NCBI GenBank assembly: GCA_031296115.1
Contig: JARLGI010000011.1
Coordinates: forward strand, 62,001 to 126,000
Length of the DNA stretch: 64,000 bases
Reading direction: 5' to 3'
DNA from: Acidobacteriota bacterium
GTDB taxonomy: Bacteria; Acidobacteriota; Terriglobia; Terriglobales; Acidobacteriaceae
The notes beneath the pieces are model-generated. The model made no database searches. It was not told the DNA's origin and was given only the letters and a program-made list of their open reading frames with translations. The translations under genes and the position numbers were made by a program. Below are positions 9,586 through 17,500 of the stretch, one piece after another (within the stretch, counting starts at the first letter, position 1; each line of letters begins with the position of its first letter).

Positions 9586-10152
9586 GTGCTTCGCAAACTA
9601 GCCTTCTTGCTGTGCCTGGTTGTTGTGGCCTCGCCGGCGCTTTTTGCCGACATCATCTTCAGCGGTTCGGGATCGAGTGGAACCATCGCTCCGGGACAGC
9701 CGTTCAATTACAACTTCGATGGCAACTTCGACTGGGGCGTTCCGGGCGTCGGCAATGGGCTGGCAACCTGGAGCGGGCCGACCATCGATGAATTCACCAT
9801 CACCTTCTCCGGTCTTCCGCACGGCGTCGGTATTGATCCCGGGAGTCTTGGGTCCGGCTGCAACGGCGGCTTCAGCGGCGGTACGGTCTTTTGCGCCTCG
9901 CCCTATAGCCAGCCATGGGTGGCAACCCTGTCGAATAACGACACCTCCATCACCTTCATGGCACAGAACGGCGGAGACCTGCTGACCAACGGCGACCAGT
10001 TCTTTGTGAACATTGACCTTACTGGAAACGCCAACGGCGCTGCGTTTTCCGGCACGTGGCTGGAACCCGTGCCTGAGCCCGGCAGCATGGTTCTGTTCGG
10101 TTCCGGAGCTTTCGCTCTGGTCGGTGTACTGCGGCGAAAGATGTTGCTGTAG
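9586..10152 (+). CDS. PEP-CTERM sorting domain protein
   Basis: A 188-residue secreted protein starting at GTG (9586), preceded by GAGAGG at good spacing. An N-terminal signal peptide (LAFLLCLVVVASPALFA) is followed by a Gly/Ser/Asn-rich beta-type region without recognisable enzymatic motifs. The C-terminal PEP-CTERM signal has all three parts: VPEPGS, a hydrophobic span (MVLFGSGAFALVGVL) and basic RRK. Family knowledge: such proteins are exported and processed by an exosortase, often ending up in extracellular or surface matrix. No exosortase gene is in this window. A strong hairpin terminator follows the stop. Its cargo function is unknown. Confidence 0.88.
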   Translation: MLRKLAFLLCLVVVASPALFADIIFSGSGSSGTIAPGQPFNYNFDGNFDWGVPGVGNGLATWSGPTIDEFTITFSGLPHGVGIDPGSLGSGCNGGFSGGTVFCASPYSQPWVATLSNNDTSITFMAQNGGDLLTNGDQFFVNIDLTGNANGAAFSGTWLEPVPEPGSMVLFGSGAFALVGVLRRKMLL

Positions 10153-10176
10153 TTCAGCGTCGCTATCGAAGTTCAT

Positions 10177-10204
10177 AGGCCGGAGCACCGTGCTCCGGCC
10201 TTTT
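10177..10204 (+). terminator. Rho-independent terminator after the PEP-CTERM gene
   Basis: A perfect 10-bp stem (GGCCGGAGCA paired with TGCTCCGGCC) with a short loop is followed by TTTT. It lies 25 bases after the PEP-CTERM stop and just before the convergent recJ end. The stem resembles the palindromic repeats elsewhere in the window, so it may be a repeat used as a terminator. Confidence 0.7.
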
Positions 10205-10225
10205 GCTGTCGGCATACCTTGACTG

Positions 10226-11992
10226 TCAATCTGATGCTGCTTGTGCTGCTGCAACCGTCGGCACCTGCGCCCTCGCGAAGTCCTCCAGGCTCAGCTGCAC
10301 GCCGCCGAAGTTGGGATGCTGGTTGTACTCCACCGTAAAAGCCAGATCGAGCGTATCCCCGGCCAGAAGCGGTTCCTGCGCCGCCCGTTCGGCCATGCGC
10401 CACCCCAGCACGTCGTGCGCCCGCTGAAAGCGTCTGCCATTGCCGGCGGGATCGCTGGGAATGACCCGCAGCTTGATGTGCTTCTCTTTCATCACCCGGT
10501 GCGGCTGTATGAGCTTCGCATCTCTTGCCACAAACACCGGCGTCGGATTGCCTGAGCCGAAGGGCTCCAGCTTCTGCAGCGCCTCCCAGAAGTCCCGCTG
10601 AATTTCGTCCAGCCCCACTTCCGCGTCGTATTGCAAGACGGGGATGAAATCTTCCGGCTTGAGCCGCTCCCGGGCGTAAGCGTCCAGTCGCGAGCGCAAC
10701 TCGGCGACGCGCTCCACGGGCAGCGCACATCCCACGGCGTGGGCGTGGCCGCCGAAGCGGGTGAACAACTCCGGGCACGACTCCAGCGCATCCAGAAGAT
10801 GAAACGCTGGAATCGAGCGACCCGAACCGTGCGCCTCACCGTCTTCGCAGGAAAACACAATCGCCGGACGGCAATAGCGCTCCACCACCCGGGTCGCGCA
10901 GATGCCGATGACGCCGCGATGCCAGCCGTAGCCGTCCACCACGATGCAAAAGGCGTTCTTGAGCTCCGGGGTGGACTCGATCTTGCTCTGCACCTCTTCG
11001 ATGATGCGCTGCTCCTCCTGCTGGCGATCGCCGTTCAGTTGATTGAGCTGCATAGCCATCTCGGCCGCCTGGGTAGCGTCTTTCTCGGTGAACAGGAGGA
11101 TGACGCGCTCGGCCACATCCATGCGTCCGGCGGCGTTCAACCGGGGTGCCACGCGAAAGGCGATGTCGCCCGCAGTCAGCGGCCGCGAGCCGTCCAGATC
11201 GCAATTCGCCAGCAGCGCCCGCAAGCCCGCATTCACCGGCTTGCGCAACCCATCGAGCCCCAGCTTGGCGAAGACGCGGTTTTCTCCCACCAGCGGCACG
11301 GCATCGGCGATGGTCGCAATCGCCACCATCTTGAGAAACGAAGGCAGCAGCCGCTCGCGTCCTGTCGCCTCCAGCAACGCCTGCGCGATTTTGAACGCCA
11401 CCCCCGCGCCGCACAGCGACTTGCACGGATACTCGCAGCCAAACTGGTTGGGATTCACCACCGCCAGCGCCTTGGGCAGGCCTTCGGACTGCGGCAGGTG
11501 ATGATCCGTGACAATGAGATCGATGCCCCGGCGTTGCGCCGCCTCCGCCGCAGCGAAGGCGCGAATGCCGGTATCCACGCTAATGATGATGCGAGTGCCG
11601 TTATCGGCGGCCTGCTCGATGACCTCATCTCGCATACCGTAGCCTTCACGGATACGGTGCGGCACGTGGTAATCCACCTTGCCGCCGCACAGTTCCAGCG
11701 CGGTCTTCAGGATGACGATGGCGATGGTGCCGTCCACGTCGTAATCGCCGTAGATGAAGACCGTTTCGCCGCGCTCGATGGCGGCGCGCAGCCGCTCGAC
11801 CGCCGAGCGCAGGCCTGTCATCAGGTAGGGAGAGTGGAGGTCCTGCAGCGAGGGGTTAAGGAATCTCTGCGCCTCTTCGGCGTTCTGAATGCCGCGGACC
11901 GTCAGCAGCCGCGCCAGCGAAATTGGCAGCCCCACTTCGCGGGACAGCCGTTCTACGTCTTGCTGGTCGGCATTGCGAAGGACCCAGCGCAC
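10226..11992 (-). CDS. recJ: Single-stranded-DNA-specific exonuclease RecJ
   Basis: 588 residues from a GTG start. DHH-family catalytic motifs are present: YGDYDVDGT (about 81-89), VDTG (139-142) and the DHH triad in VTDHHLP (163-165). The DHHA1 domain has RFGGHAHAVGCAL (about 420), and a C-terminal OB-like part follows. RecJ is a 5'-3' nuclease acting in recombination and in mismatch and base-excision repair. Length equals the usual 570-590. It starts one base after the stop of the upstream small gene (11994-12458), so the two are probably co-translated. Confidence 0.96.
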   Translation of the reverse strand: MRWVLRNADQQDVERLSREVGLPISLARLLTVRGIQNAEEAQRFLNPSLQDLHSPYLMTGLRSAVERLRAAIERGETVFIYGDYDVDGTIAIVILKTALELCGGKVDYHVPHRIREGYGMRDEVIEQAADNGTRIIISVDTGIRAFAAAEAAQRRGIDLIVTDHHLPQSEGLPKALAVVNPNQFGCEYPCKSLCGAGVAFKIAQALLEATGRERLLPSFLKMVAIATIADAVPLVGENRVFAKLGLDGLRKPVNAGLRALLANCDLDGSRPLTAGDIAFRVAPRLNAAGRMDVAERVILLFTEKDATQAAEMAMQLNQLNGDRQQEEQRIIEEVQSKIESTPELKNAFCIVVDGYGWHRGVIGICATRVVERYCRPAIVFSCEDGEAHGSGRSIPAFHLLDALESCPELFTRFGGHAHAVGCALPVERVAELRSRLDAYARERLKPEDFIPVLQYDAEVGLDEIQRDFWEALQKLEPFGSGNPTPVFVARDAKLIQPHRVMKEKHIKLRVIPSDPAGNGRRFQRAHDVLGWRMAERAAQEPLLAGDTLDLAFTVEYNQHPNFGGVQLSLEDFARAQVPTVAAAQAASD

Positions 11993-11993
11993 G

Positions 11994-12458
11994 TCAGCGT
12001 TCGTCGTCCTGGTCGGTTTCGTCGATGGCCATGCTGCCGAAGTCTTCCACCAGGTCCAGCAGGTGCTGGTAGCGCTCGTACCACTCGGTGCAGACCTCGT
12101 AGAGAAACATGATGCCCTGGTGCGGCCAGCCGAGCTGGATGAATCCCGTCTTGCCGATGTAGCTGCGCAGCCAGCGCGCCTCTTCCAAGTCCTCTTCGCT
12201 GGGGTAACTGACGTGTTGCAGGCGCTGAACCAGGTAGTCGAGTTCGTCTTTCTGCAGGACCTCTTCGTCCATCGAGAGGAAGGCGCAACCGGCTTTCTTG
12301 GCCAGCTCGACGAAGTCCTTCCAACTCTCGGGGTTGTCGCGCGGGTCCCACATGACGCTGTGCACGTCCTCGCTGACGTAGCCCTGGAAGCGGCTCATGC
12401 CATGCCCCAGGATGAACGCCGTCATGTCGTCTTTTACGCCCGCTAGATCGTCAGCCAT
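11994..12458 (-). CDS. Conserved hypothetical protein upstream of recJ
   Basis: A 154-residue acidic protein; the ATG at 12458 (MADDLAGVKDDMTAF) is the most natural start. It has no signal peptide or membrane span and is rich in aromatic and acidic residues (GKTGFIQLGWPHQGIMFLYEVCTEWYERYQ, given here only as key landmarks between about residues 100 and 130). I do not recognise a named family. Position alone, one base upstream of recJ on the same strand, suggests co-expression with the nuclease. A longer frame to 12686 is open, but it runs through repeat-like sequence and looks non-coding. Confidence 0.7.
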   Translation of the reverse strand: MADDLAGVKDDMTAFILGHGMSRFQGYVSEDVHSVMWDPRDNPESWKDFVELAKKAGCAFLSMDEEVLQKDELDYLVQRLQHVSYPSEEDLEEARWLRSYIGKTGFIQLGWPHQGIMFLYEVCTEWYERYQHLLDLVEDFGSMAIDETDQDDER

Positions 12459-12662
12459 TGCTCGCTCTCGTCGGCCGCGGCGGAATTGGGCCACAGCGGA
12501 TTCATCATACTCCGGATGGCGGGCCTGCCGCACGGCGGTCGAAGGGGCGCGTTGATTACGGGGCAGTACTAAACTGCAAGCCGATTTCCGGGTCTTGAAA
12601 GACCCATGGCTTTCGCCGTGCCGTAAAGGGTCTTTTGTGGGACTGCTCAACTCGACGTTCGT

Positions 12663-12673
12663 TGCGTAACGCA
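12663..12673. promoter_or_regulatory. Inverted repeat upstream of higB, candidate HigA operator
   Basis: TGCGTAACGCA is an 11-base inverted repeat (arms TGCGT/ACGCA), 12 bases before the higB ATG. A TACACT hexamer (12675-12680) could be the -10, with TCGACG 17 bases further upstream, in which case the repeat lies between the two promoter elements. Autorepression by the antitoxin through a promoter palindrome is standard for higBA. That this one is used is inference. Confidence 0.4.
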
Positions 12674-12685
12674 TTACACTATGCA

Positions 12686-12964
12686 ATGATTTGCACGTTT
12701 CGGCATAAAGGCTTACGGCGGTTGTTCATAGACGACGACCGGCGCGGCGTTCGGGCAGACCATGCCGACAAGTTGGGGCGCATCTTGGCGCGGTTACATG
12801 CTGCTCGCACGGTTTCGGACATGGATTTGCCGGGGTATCGCTTGCACCTGTTGAAAGGCGAACTCAAAGGATTTTATGCCGTGACTGTGCAAGCAAACTG
12901 GCGCGTTATTTTTCGCTTTGCCGATGGTGAGGCGCAAGACGTGGATTATCTGGACTATCAGTAA
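12686..12964 (+). CDS. higB: HigB-type toxin (RelE/ParE superfamily)
   Basis: A 92-residue protein from the ATG at 12686 (MICTFRHKGLRRLF). It is a typical HigB/RelE mRNA-interferase fold with the conserved core KLGRILARLHAA, LPGYRLHLLKGELKGFYAVTV, NWRVIFRF and DVDYLDYQ. Members cleave mRNA on the ribosome when freed from antitoxin. The order toxin-then-antitoxin with a 15-base gap is the usual higBA arrangement. The conserved Arg of NWRVIFRF and terminal Tyr residues are present, so the toxin looks intact. The pair sits between unrelated housekeeping genes, consistent with a small acquired module. Confidence 0.9.
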   Translation: MICTFRHKGLRRLFIDDDRRGVRADHADKLGRILARLHAARTVSDMDLPGYRLHLLKGELKGFYAVTVQANWRVIFRFADGEAQDVDYLDYQ

Positions 12965-12979
12965 GCGGAGAATGGAACC

Positions 12980-13261
12980 ATGCGTATGAAGACCCCCCCG
13001 CATCCCGGCAACGTGGTGCTTCATGACTGTATTGAGCCTTTGGGCTTGACGATTACCGATGCCGCCGCCGCGTTGCATGTGACGCGCACGACGCTTTCCG
13101 AACTGGTCAACGGCAAGCGCGGGATTTCGCCAGAAATGGCCGTGCGGCTTGAGCAGGTGTTCGGCGGCAGCGCGGAAAGCTGGCTTGTGCAGCAGGTGCA
13201 GTATGACCTTGCACACATCAAGCCGCAGGACTTGAAATTGCGCCGGTTGCGAATTGCCTAA
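12980..13261 (+). CDS. higA: HigA-type antitoxin, XRE helix-turn-helix
   Basis: A 93-residue protein of the HigA/VapI antitoxin family. It opens with [20 protein letters not shown] and has an XRE-type HTH ([20 protein letters not shown], about 27-46), then [20 protein letters not shown] and a C-terminal tail that would wrap the toxin. It neutralises HigB and represses the shared promoter. The start at ATG 12980 could instead be the ATG two codons later. Confidence 0.92.
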   Translation: MRMKTPPHPGNVVLHDCIEPLGLTITDAAAALHVTRTTLSELVNGKRGISPEMAVRLEQVFGGSAESWLVQQVQYDLAHIKPQDLKLRRLRIA

Positions 13262-13368
13262 AGGTGTGGTCGGTGTCACAACAACTACCTGCGTTCCGCC
13301 ATGAGCGCGGCGGCGGCCCTCAATCCCTATGCTAAACTGATGTGTTTCCTGTACTGAACTGAACCAGC

Positions 13369-13647
13369 ATGCTCTTCTCCAAAGAATATGTGGGCTATCT
13401 GGCCCGCGAAGTCACCAACAAACTGATCGAAGGCGAGTTCATCGAGACCGGGGACAAGCCTGTGGTGCAGGAGCGCATCCACGCCGCCATCCTCGACGAG
13501 CTGACCCTGGAAGACCGCATCAACGACGAAGTGCGCATCATCCTCGACACCTACTCCGATGAGATGCAACGCAGCGGCGCCAATTACCAGGAAATGTTCA
13601 AGAAAATCAAGAACGAACTGGTGCGCAAGTACAAGGCGGTGCTATGA
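13369..13647 (+). CDS. DUF507 family protein, first copy
   Basis: A 92-residue all-helical protein beginning MLFSKEYVGYLAREV, with the DUF507 pattern of a short N-terminal helix, a central conserved acidic stretch (DELTLEDRINDEVR) and a C-terminal basic helix (MFKKIKNELVRKYKAVL). The family is of unknown function and usually occurs as two adjacent genes, as here. The stop codon overlaps the start of the second copy by four bases (ATGA), so the two are translationally coupled. Confidence 0.88.
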   Translation: MLFSKEYVGYLAREVTNKLIEGEFIETGDKPVVQERIHAAILDELTLEDRINDEVRIILDTYSDEMQRSGANYQEMFKKIKNELVRKYKAVL

Positions 13648-13919
13648 GGATGAGCCGCGAGAAGTTGAACAAACTGGCGCACGCCGTGGCCGACACCCTC
13701 GCCGAGATGGACAACGTGGACTTCATCGAGGACCGGAACAGCATCCGCCTTGAGGTGCGCCGTGTGCTGGAGTTGCTGATGGCCCAGGAGGCCAGGATCG
13801 ACGCTGCCGCCCGGCAGAAGATCGAAAGCCAGCGCCGTACCATCCTGGAAGGCTCCCAGGAGTGGGACATCCTCTACCGCAAGTACTACAACGAGGAAGT
13901 CAAGAAGCTCGGAATCTGA
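13644..13919 (+). CDS. DUF507 family protein, second copy
   Basis: A 91-residue paralogue of the preceding protein (MRMSREKLNKLAHAVADTL). The same architecture is visible: N-terminal helix, VRRVLELLMAQEARID in the middle, and a C-terminal YRKYYNEEVKKLGI. ATGA overlap with the first copy strongly suggests equal expression and possibly a heterodimer. Function unknown. A second in-frame ATG lies six bases downstream. Confidence 0.87.
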   Translation: MRMSREKLNKLAHAVADTLAEMDNVDFIEDRNSIRLEVRRVLELLMAQEARIDAAARQKIESQRRTILEGSQEWDILYRKYYNEEVKKLGI

Positions 13920-14181
13920 GAGCTGTTGTCAGTGACCAGTTGTCAGCAGTGATGAACAGCTTGGAAGCTCTATCGCTAAACCTCAGCAACTACAGGTGGT
14001 AGTAGACAATCAACACAACGGCCGCCGTAGTTGATCCACAGAGGTGGCCGCAAATGTTTGCACATGGGGTGGAAGTTGTTTTCCGCCTCCGAGCGGGCAT
14101 TGCCGCCAATTGAGCGGTTTAAGACTCGGTAGCTCAGCCCATTCCGAGCCGCGAGGCGGCGGGCCCAAGCCCCGGGTGCGA

Positions 14182-14727
14182 CTAAGCTCCGGCCTTCAGC
14201 CGTTTCGCGAACTTCTCGCGGATCTTCTTCACCTTGGGCGACACCACGGCAATGCAGTACGGTTGATAGGGATTGTTGGCGAAATAATCCTGGTGAAAAC
14301 TCTCGGCGACGTAGAACATGGAAGCCAGTTCGACCGCGGTCACGATCGGATTGTCGAAGACCTTGTCGCGCGTCAGTTCGGCGATGACCTCTTCCGCCGT
14401 CTTCTTCTGCGCGTCGTCGCGATAGAAAATCACCGAACGGTACTGCTCGCCGACGTCGTTGCCCTGGCGGTTCAGCGTCGTTGGATCGTGCAGCGTGAAG
14501 AAGACGTGCAGCAGGTCGCTGTAGCTGATGACCTCGGGATTGAACGTTACCTCGGCCACCTCGACGTGCCCGGTGCGCCCGCCGCAGACATCCTGGTAGG
14601 TCGGGTTTGCCGTGTGTCCGCCCATGTATCCCGAGCGAACCGCCTGCACTCCCTCCAGTTGTTGGATTGCCGCTTCCACACACCAGAAGCATCCGCCGCC
14701 TAAGACTGCCGTTTGCGTTTGTGCCAT
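14182..14727 (-). CDS. msrA: Peptide methionine-S-sulfoxide reductase A
   Basis: A 181-residue MsrA. The active-site motif GCFWC is at residues 12-16 with catalytic Cys13, and VRSGYMGGHTANPTYQDVC follows. The C-terminal QPYCIAVVSPKV carries the resolving cysteine expected near the end. The enzyme reduces the S-epimer of methionine sulfoxide in proteins using thioredoxin. No signal peptide is seen, so it is cytoplasmic. No msrB is adjacent. The 262 bases downstream, up to the DUF507 gene, hold nothing I can support beyond degraded-looking sequence. Confidence 0.96.
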   Translation of the reverse strand: MAQTQTAVLGGGCFWCVEAAIQQLEGVQAVRSGYMGGHTANPTYQDVCGGRTGHVEVAEVTFNPEVISYSDLLHVFFTLHDPTTLNRQGNDVGEQYRSVIFYRDDAQKKTAEEVIAELTRDKVFDNPIVTAVELASMFYVAESFHQDYFANNPYQPYCIAVVSPKVKKIREKFAKRLKAGA

Positions 14728-14771
14728 GCCGATAGGATGCGCGAGAGCGCGAGTTGGTGCAAGGGTCTGGC

Positions 14772-15644
14772 TTAGAGCCCCACTTCAATCCGCGACCGCG
14801 GGTCCAGGTAATCCCGCAGGCCGTCGCCGATGAAGTTGAACGACAACACTGCCAGCATGACGGCGGCGGCAGGGAAGAGCACCAGGTGCGGCGCGTCGAA
14901 CAGGTGCGACCGCGCGTCATTCAGCATGGTGCCCCAGCTTGCGGTGGGTGGCGGGACGCCCAGGCCGAGAAAACTCATCGTGGCTTCGGCGAGAATCGCT
15001 CCCGCCATGCCGATCGCCGCCTGCACGATGATGGGCTGAATGATGTTGGGCCAGATGTGCCCAACGACGATTCGCACATCGCTGGCGCCCAGCGCGCGCG
15101 CCGCTTCCACGAACTCGCGCTCGCGCACCGCCAGCACCTGCGCTCGCACCAGCCGGGCGTAGCCGACCCAGCCTCCCAGCGACAGCGCGAAGATCAGGTT
15201 GAAGATTCCCGGGCCGAGGAACGCTACGAACGCGATGGCCAGCAGGATTCCCGGGAACGACATGAACGCGTTCATCACGATGACGTTCAGCAGGCGGTCG
15301 GTCATGCCGCCGTAGTAGCCGGCGATGGAACCGAAGATAAGTCCCAGCGTCAGCGAAGCCGCGACCACACAGCCCCCGACCAGCATCGAGATGCGCGCAC
15401 CGTAGATGACGCGCGACAGGATGTCGCGGCCTAACTCATCGGTGCCGAACCAGTGCAAGGCGGACGGCCCCATCAGGCGAACAGGTAGATCAATGTGAGC
15501 CGGATTCCGCGGAGCAATCCACGGTGCAAACAATGCGCATGCCACAAACGCGGCGACCAGCACAACGCCCGCGGTGGACAGCAGGTTGTGCCCGGCGGCG
15601 CGGCGCAACGAGCCGAGTTGAGCAGCCGAGGCCATGGCGGCCAT
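14772..15644 (-). CDS. OppC/DppC-type ABC transporter permease, orphan
   Basis: A 290-residue inner-membrane permease with about six helices, an N-terminal OppC-type extension (FAPWIAPRNPAHIDLPVRLMGPS) and the typical GTDELGRDILSRVIYGARIS. The binding-protein-dependent transport loop reads EAARALGASDVRIVVGHIWPN. Family knowledge: it pairs with an OppB-type permease, two ATPases and a binding protein to import peptides. None of those is adjacent; the only binding protein in the window is 30 kb away (45525-47027). It therefore works with partners elsewhere or is an isolated remnant. A second start three codons in is possible. Confidence 0.88.
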   Translation of the reverse strand: MAAMASAAQLGSLRRAAGHNLLSTAGVVLVAAFVACALFAPWIAPRNPAHIDLPVRLMGPSALHWFGTDELGRDILSRVIYGARISMLVGGCVVAASLTLGLIFGSIAGYYGGMTDRLLNVIVMNAFMSFPGILLAIAFVAFLGPGIFNLIFALSLGGWVGYARLVRAQVLAVREREFVEAARALGASDVRIVVGHIWPNIIQPIIVQAAIGMAGAILAEATMSFLGLGVPPPTASWGTMLNDARSHLFDAPHLVLFPAAAVMLAVLSFNFIGDGLRDYLDPRSRIEVGL

Positions 15645-15705
15645 CTTAAATGAAAAGGCGACGCCGGTGAGGACGCCGCCGCTAACTTAAGAGCTGCTAC
15701 CAGAA

Positions 15706-16145
15706 TTACTTCATCGTGACATTTCGTATCAGCATACTGGAGACGGTTACGGCATTCTCCACGCGCTTGTTGACTACCTGCTGCTCCTTGCTCTTGTCGC
15801 CGTACTGCTTCATGCGCAAATCCAGGACCTTCATGCCTAGTCCGTCCAGCGCGGCCATGTTCTTGTAGGTCAGGGAGAAGCGATGTCCCAATCATCCATG
15901 CCCGACTTGGTCTGGTTGAAGAAGACGTTGTAGCCCTCGATGAGCCCGGCGCTCTTTTGCGCCTCCCAGAGCGGCTTGATGTTGGTCTTAATGTCATCCA
16001 TGAACGCGCTGAAGTGACCGGGAAGAATGTGGATGAGGATCACGCGTTCAACCGTGCCCTCGGTGTATTGGTCCTGGGCAACGCCCGTGGCCATTAGTAG
16101 CAGGGAAACGAACAACAACCCTATTGCAAGCCGCACAGCTCTCAT
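15706..16145 (-). pseudogene. Small secreted protein gene with a one-base frameshift
   Basis: The reading frame starts at ATG 16145 behind a strong AGGAGG box and encodes a signal peptide (AIGLLFVSLLLMATGVAQ), then about 65 residues ending GMDDWDIASP and a stop. The next frame carries on as FSLTYKNMAALDGLGMKVL...NVTMK, ending at 15706, in phase with the same protein if one base is added near 15880 (GCTTCTCC read as GCTTTCTCC). So the gene is either broken by a single-base deletion or there is a sequence error. Intact, it would be about 146 residues. The family is unknown to me and the product would be exported. Confidence 0.65.
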
Positions 16146-16401
16146 ACAGCCTCCTGTCGTGTGGTGTGTCAAATTGTGGTGGTTGGTGATGAGCGAGCCT
16201 GCCCGATTCTCGGATCGACGTAAAGAAAAAACTGTCGGAGCGCTGATTTCGGCTTGCTACACAACGCTAAGGTGGGGCAGCGCTATCACGAATCGGTGCC
16301 AGGCGTTCGGGACTTCCAAAACCAAATGGCCGCAGAACCCACTCGCGGCATCCGCTGGCGAGGTCTAGAATCGTAAGTTCGGAAATTCGGAACCTCGGCT
16401 C

Positions 16402-17409
16402 ATGCTGCCTTTTAAACTGGTTTACAGCGAGAAGTACTACCTGCCGATCGGCGAACACGTCTTCCGCGCCGACAAGTTCCGCATGATTCGCGAGCGCCTG
16501 TTGCAGCAGGCCGTCGTCGCGGAGGGCGACTTCATCTCGCCGCAACCGGCGAGCGAAGCCGACGTCATGCTGGTGCACTCCCCCCTCTACGTCAACAAGC
16601 TGATGGAAGGCAGCCTGAGCGCGCGGGAAGAGTTGCAGATGGAAATTCCCTACTCGCCGCAAGTGGTGGACGCTTTCATGCTGCACACCGGCGGCTCCAT
16701 CCTGGCAGCGGAACGCGCATTGCAGGACGGCATGTGCGTCAACGTCGGCGGCGGGTTTCACCATGCCTTCCCCGACCACGGCGAAGGCTTCTGCATGATC
16801 AATGACTTTGCCGTCGCCATCCGCTCGTTGCAGAAGCGCGGCCTCATTCGCCGCGCCATGACGGTGGATTGCGACGTGCACCAGGGCAACGGTACCGCCG
16901 CCATCTTCGGCGGCGCCCGGCCGGACGGCAACCCGCTGCCTTCCTCGGGCGCGATGCTGGTGCAGCAGGCGCCGGTCATGACCCAGGGTTCCAGCAAGGA
17001 TGTTTTCACCATCTCGCTGCACCAGGAGAACAACTATCCATTCGTGAAGCCGGCGTCTTCCATCGACGTGAACCTCCCCGACGGTTGCGGCGATGCCGAA
17101 TATCTTGCATGGCTCGATAACGCGCTCAGCTCCGGGCTGCGGCAGTTCCAGCCCGACCTGATCTGCTACATTGCCGGCGCCGACCCCTATCGCGAGGACC
17201 AACTCGGCGGACTGAATATCAGTATCGAAGGGTTGAAGCAGCGCGACGAGATGGTTTTTCGCGCCGCGCGTGCCCGCGACATCCCGGTGATGAGCACCTT
17301 CGCCGGCGGGTATGCCAATCGAGCGGACGATACGGTCACCATTCATTGCAATACGGTGATCGCGGCGGCGGAAGTTTTTCGCACCGCGCCGAGCCAAACG
17401 CCGCGCTGA
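16402..17409 (+). CDS. Histone deacetylase family protein
   Basis: A 335-residue zinc hydrolase of the arginase/deacetylase fold. Family landmarks: NVGGGFHHAFPDHGEGFC with the catalytic His pair; VDCDVHQGNGT, giving metal ligands Asp158 and His160; and GADPYREDQLGG with the third ligand Asp261. A conserved MSTFAGGYA lies near the end. Bacterial members deacetylate acetoin-system proteins, polyamines or acylated small molecules; the substrate here cannot be told. The gene stands alone, running toward ffh with a 91-base gap. The sequence region upstream (16173-16401) shows no gene. Confidence 0.9.
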   Translation: MLPFKLVYSEKYYLPIGEHVFRADKFRMIRERLLQQAVVAEGDFISPQPASEADVMLVHSPLYVNKLMEGSLSAREELQMEIPYSPQVVDAFMLHTGGSILAAERALQDGMCVNVGGGFHHAFPDHGEGFCMINDFAVAIRSLQKRGLIRRAMTVDCDVHQGNGTAAIFGGARPDGNPLPSSGAMLVQQAPVMTQGSSKDVFTISLHQENNYPFVKPASSIDVNLPDGCGDAEYLAWLDNALSSGLRQFQPDLICYIAGADPYREDQLGGLNISIEGLKQRDEMVFRAARARDIPVMSTFAGGYANRADDTVTIHCNTVIAAAEVFRTAPSQTPR

Positions 17410-17500
17410 GCGGAGGATGTGTTCCTGCGTGTTATGCTGATAAACAACGGCGGAAACTCAGTCATTCCGCCTATCCGACCTAAGTTTTGGACTCCTGAAA

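Noticed and set aside
12587-12640. Hairpin GGGTCTT-GA-AAGACCC and similar text near 47180 as an RNA gene
   Set aside because: Short, without flanking promoter or terminator; better explained as another dispersed repeat fragment.
13976-14920. 314-codon frame over msrA ending in PPLWINYGGRCVDCLLPPV
   Set aside because: Mostly an out-of-phase reading of msrA. The last 30 codons with a CxxC looked interesting but have no start or ribosome site.
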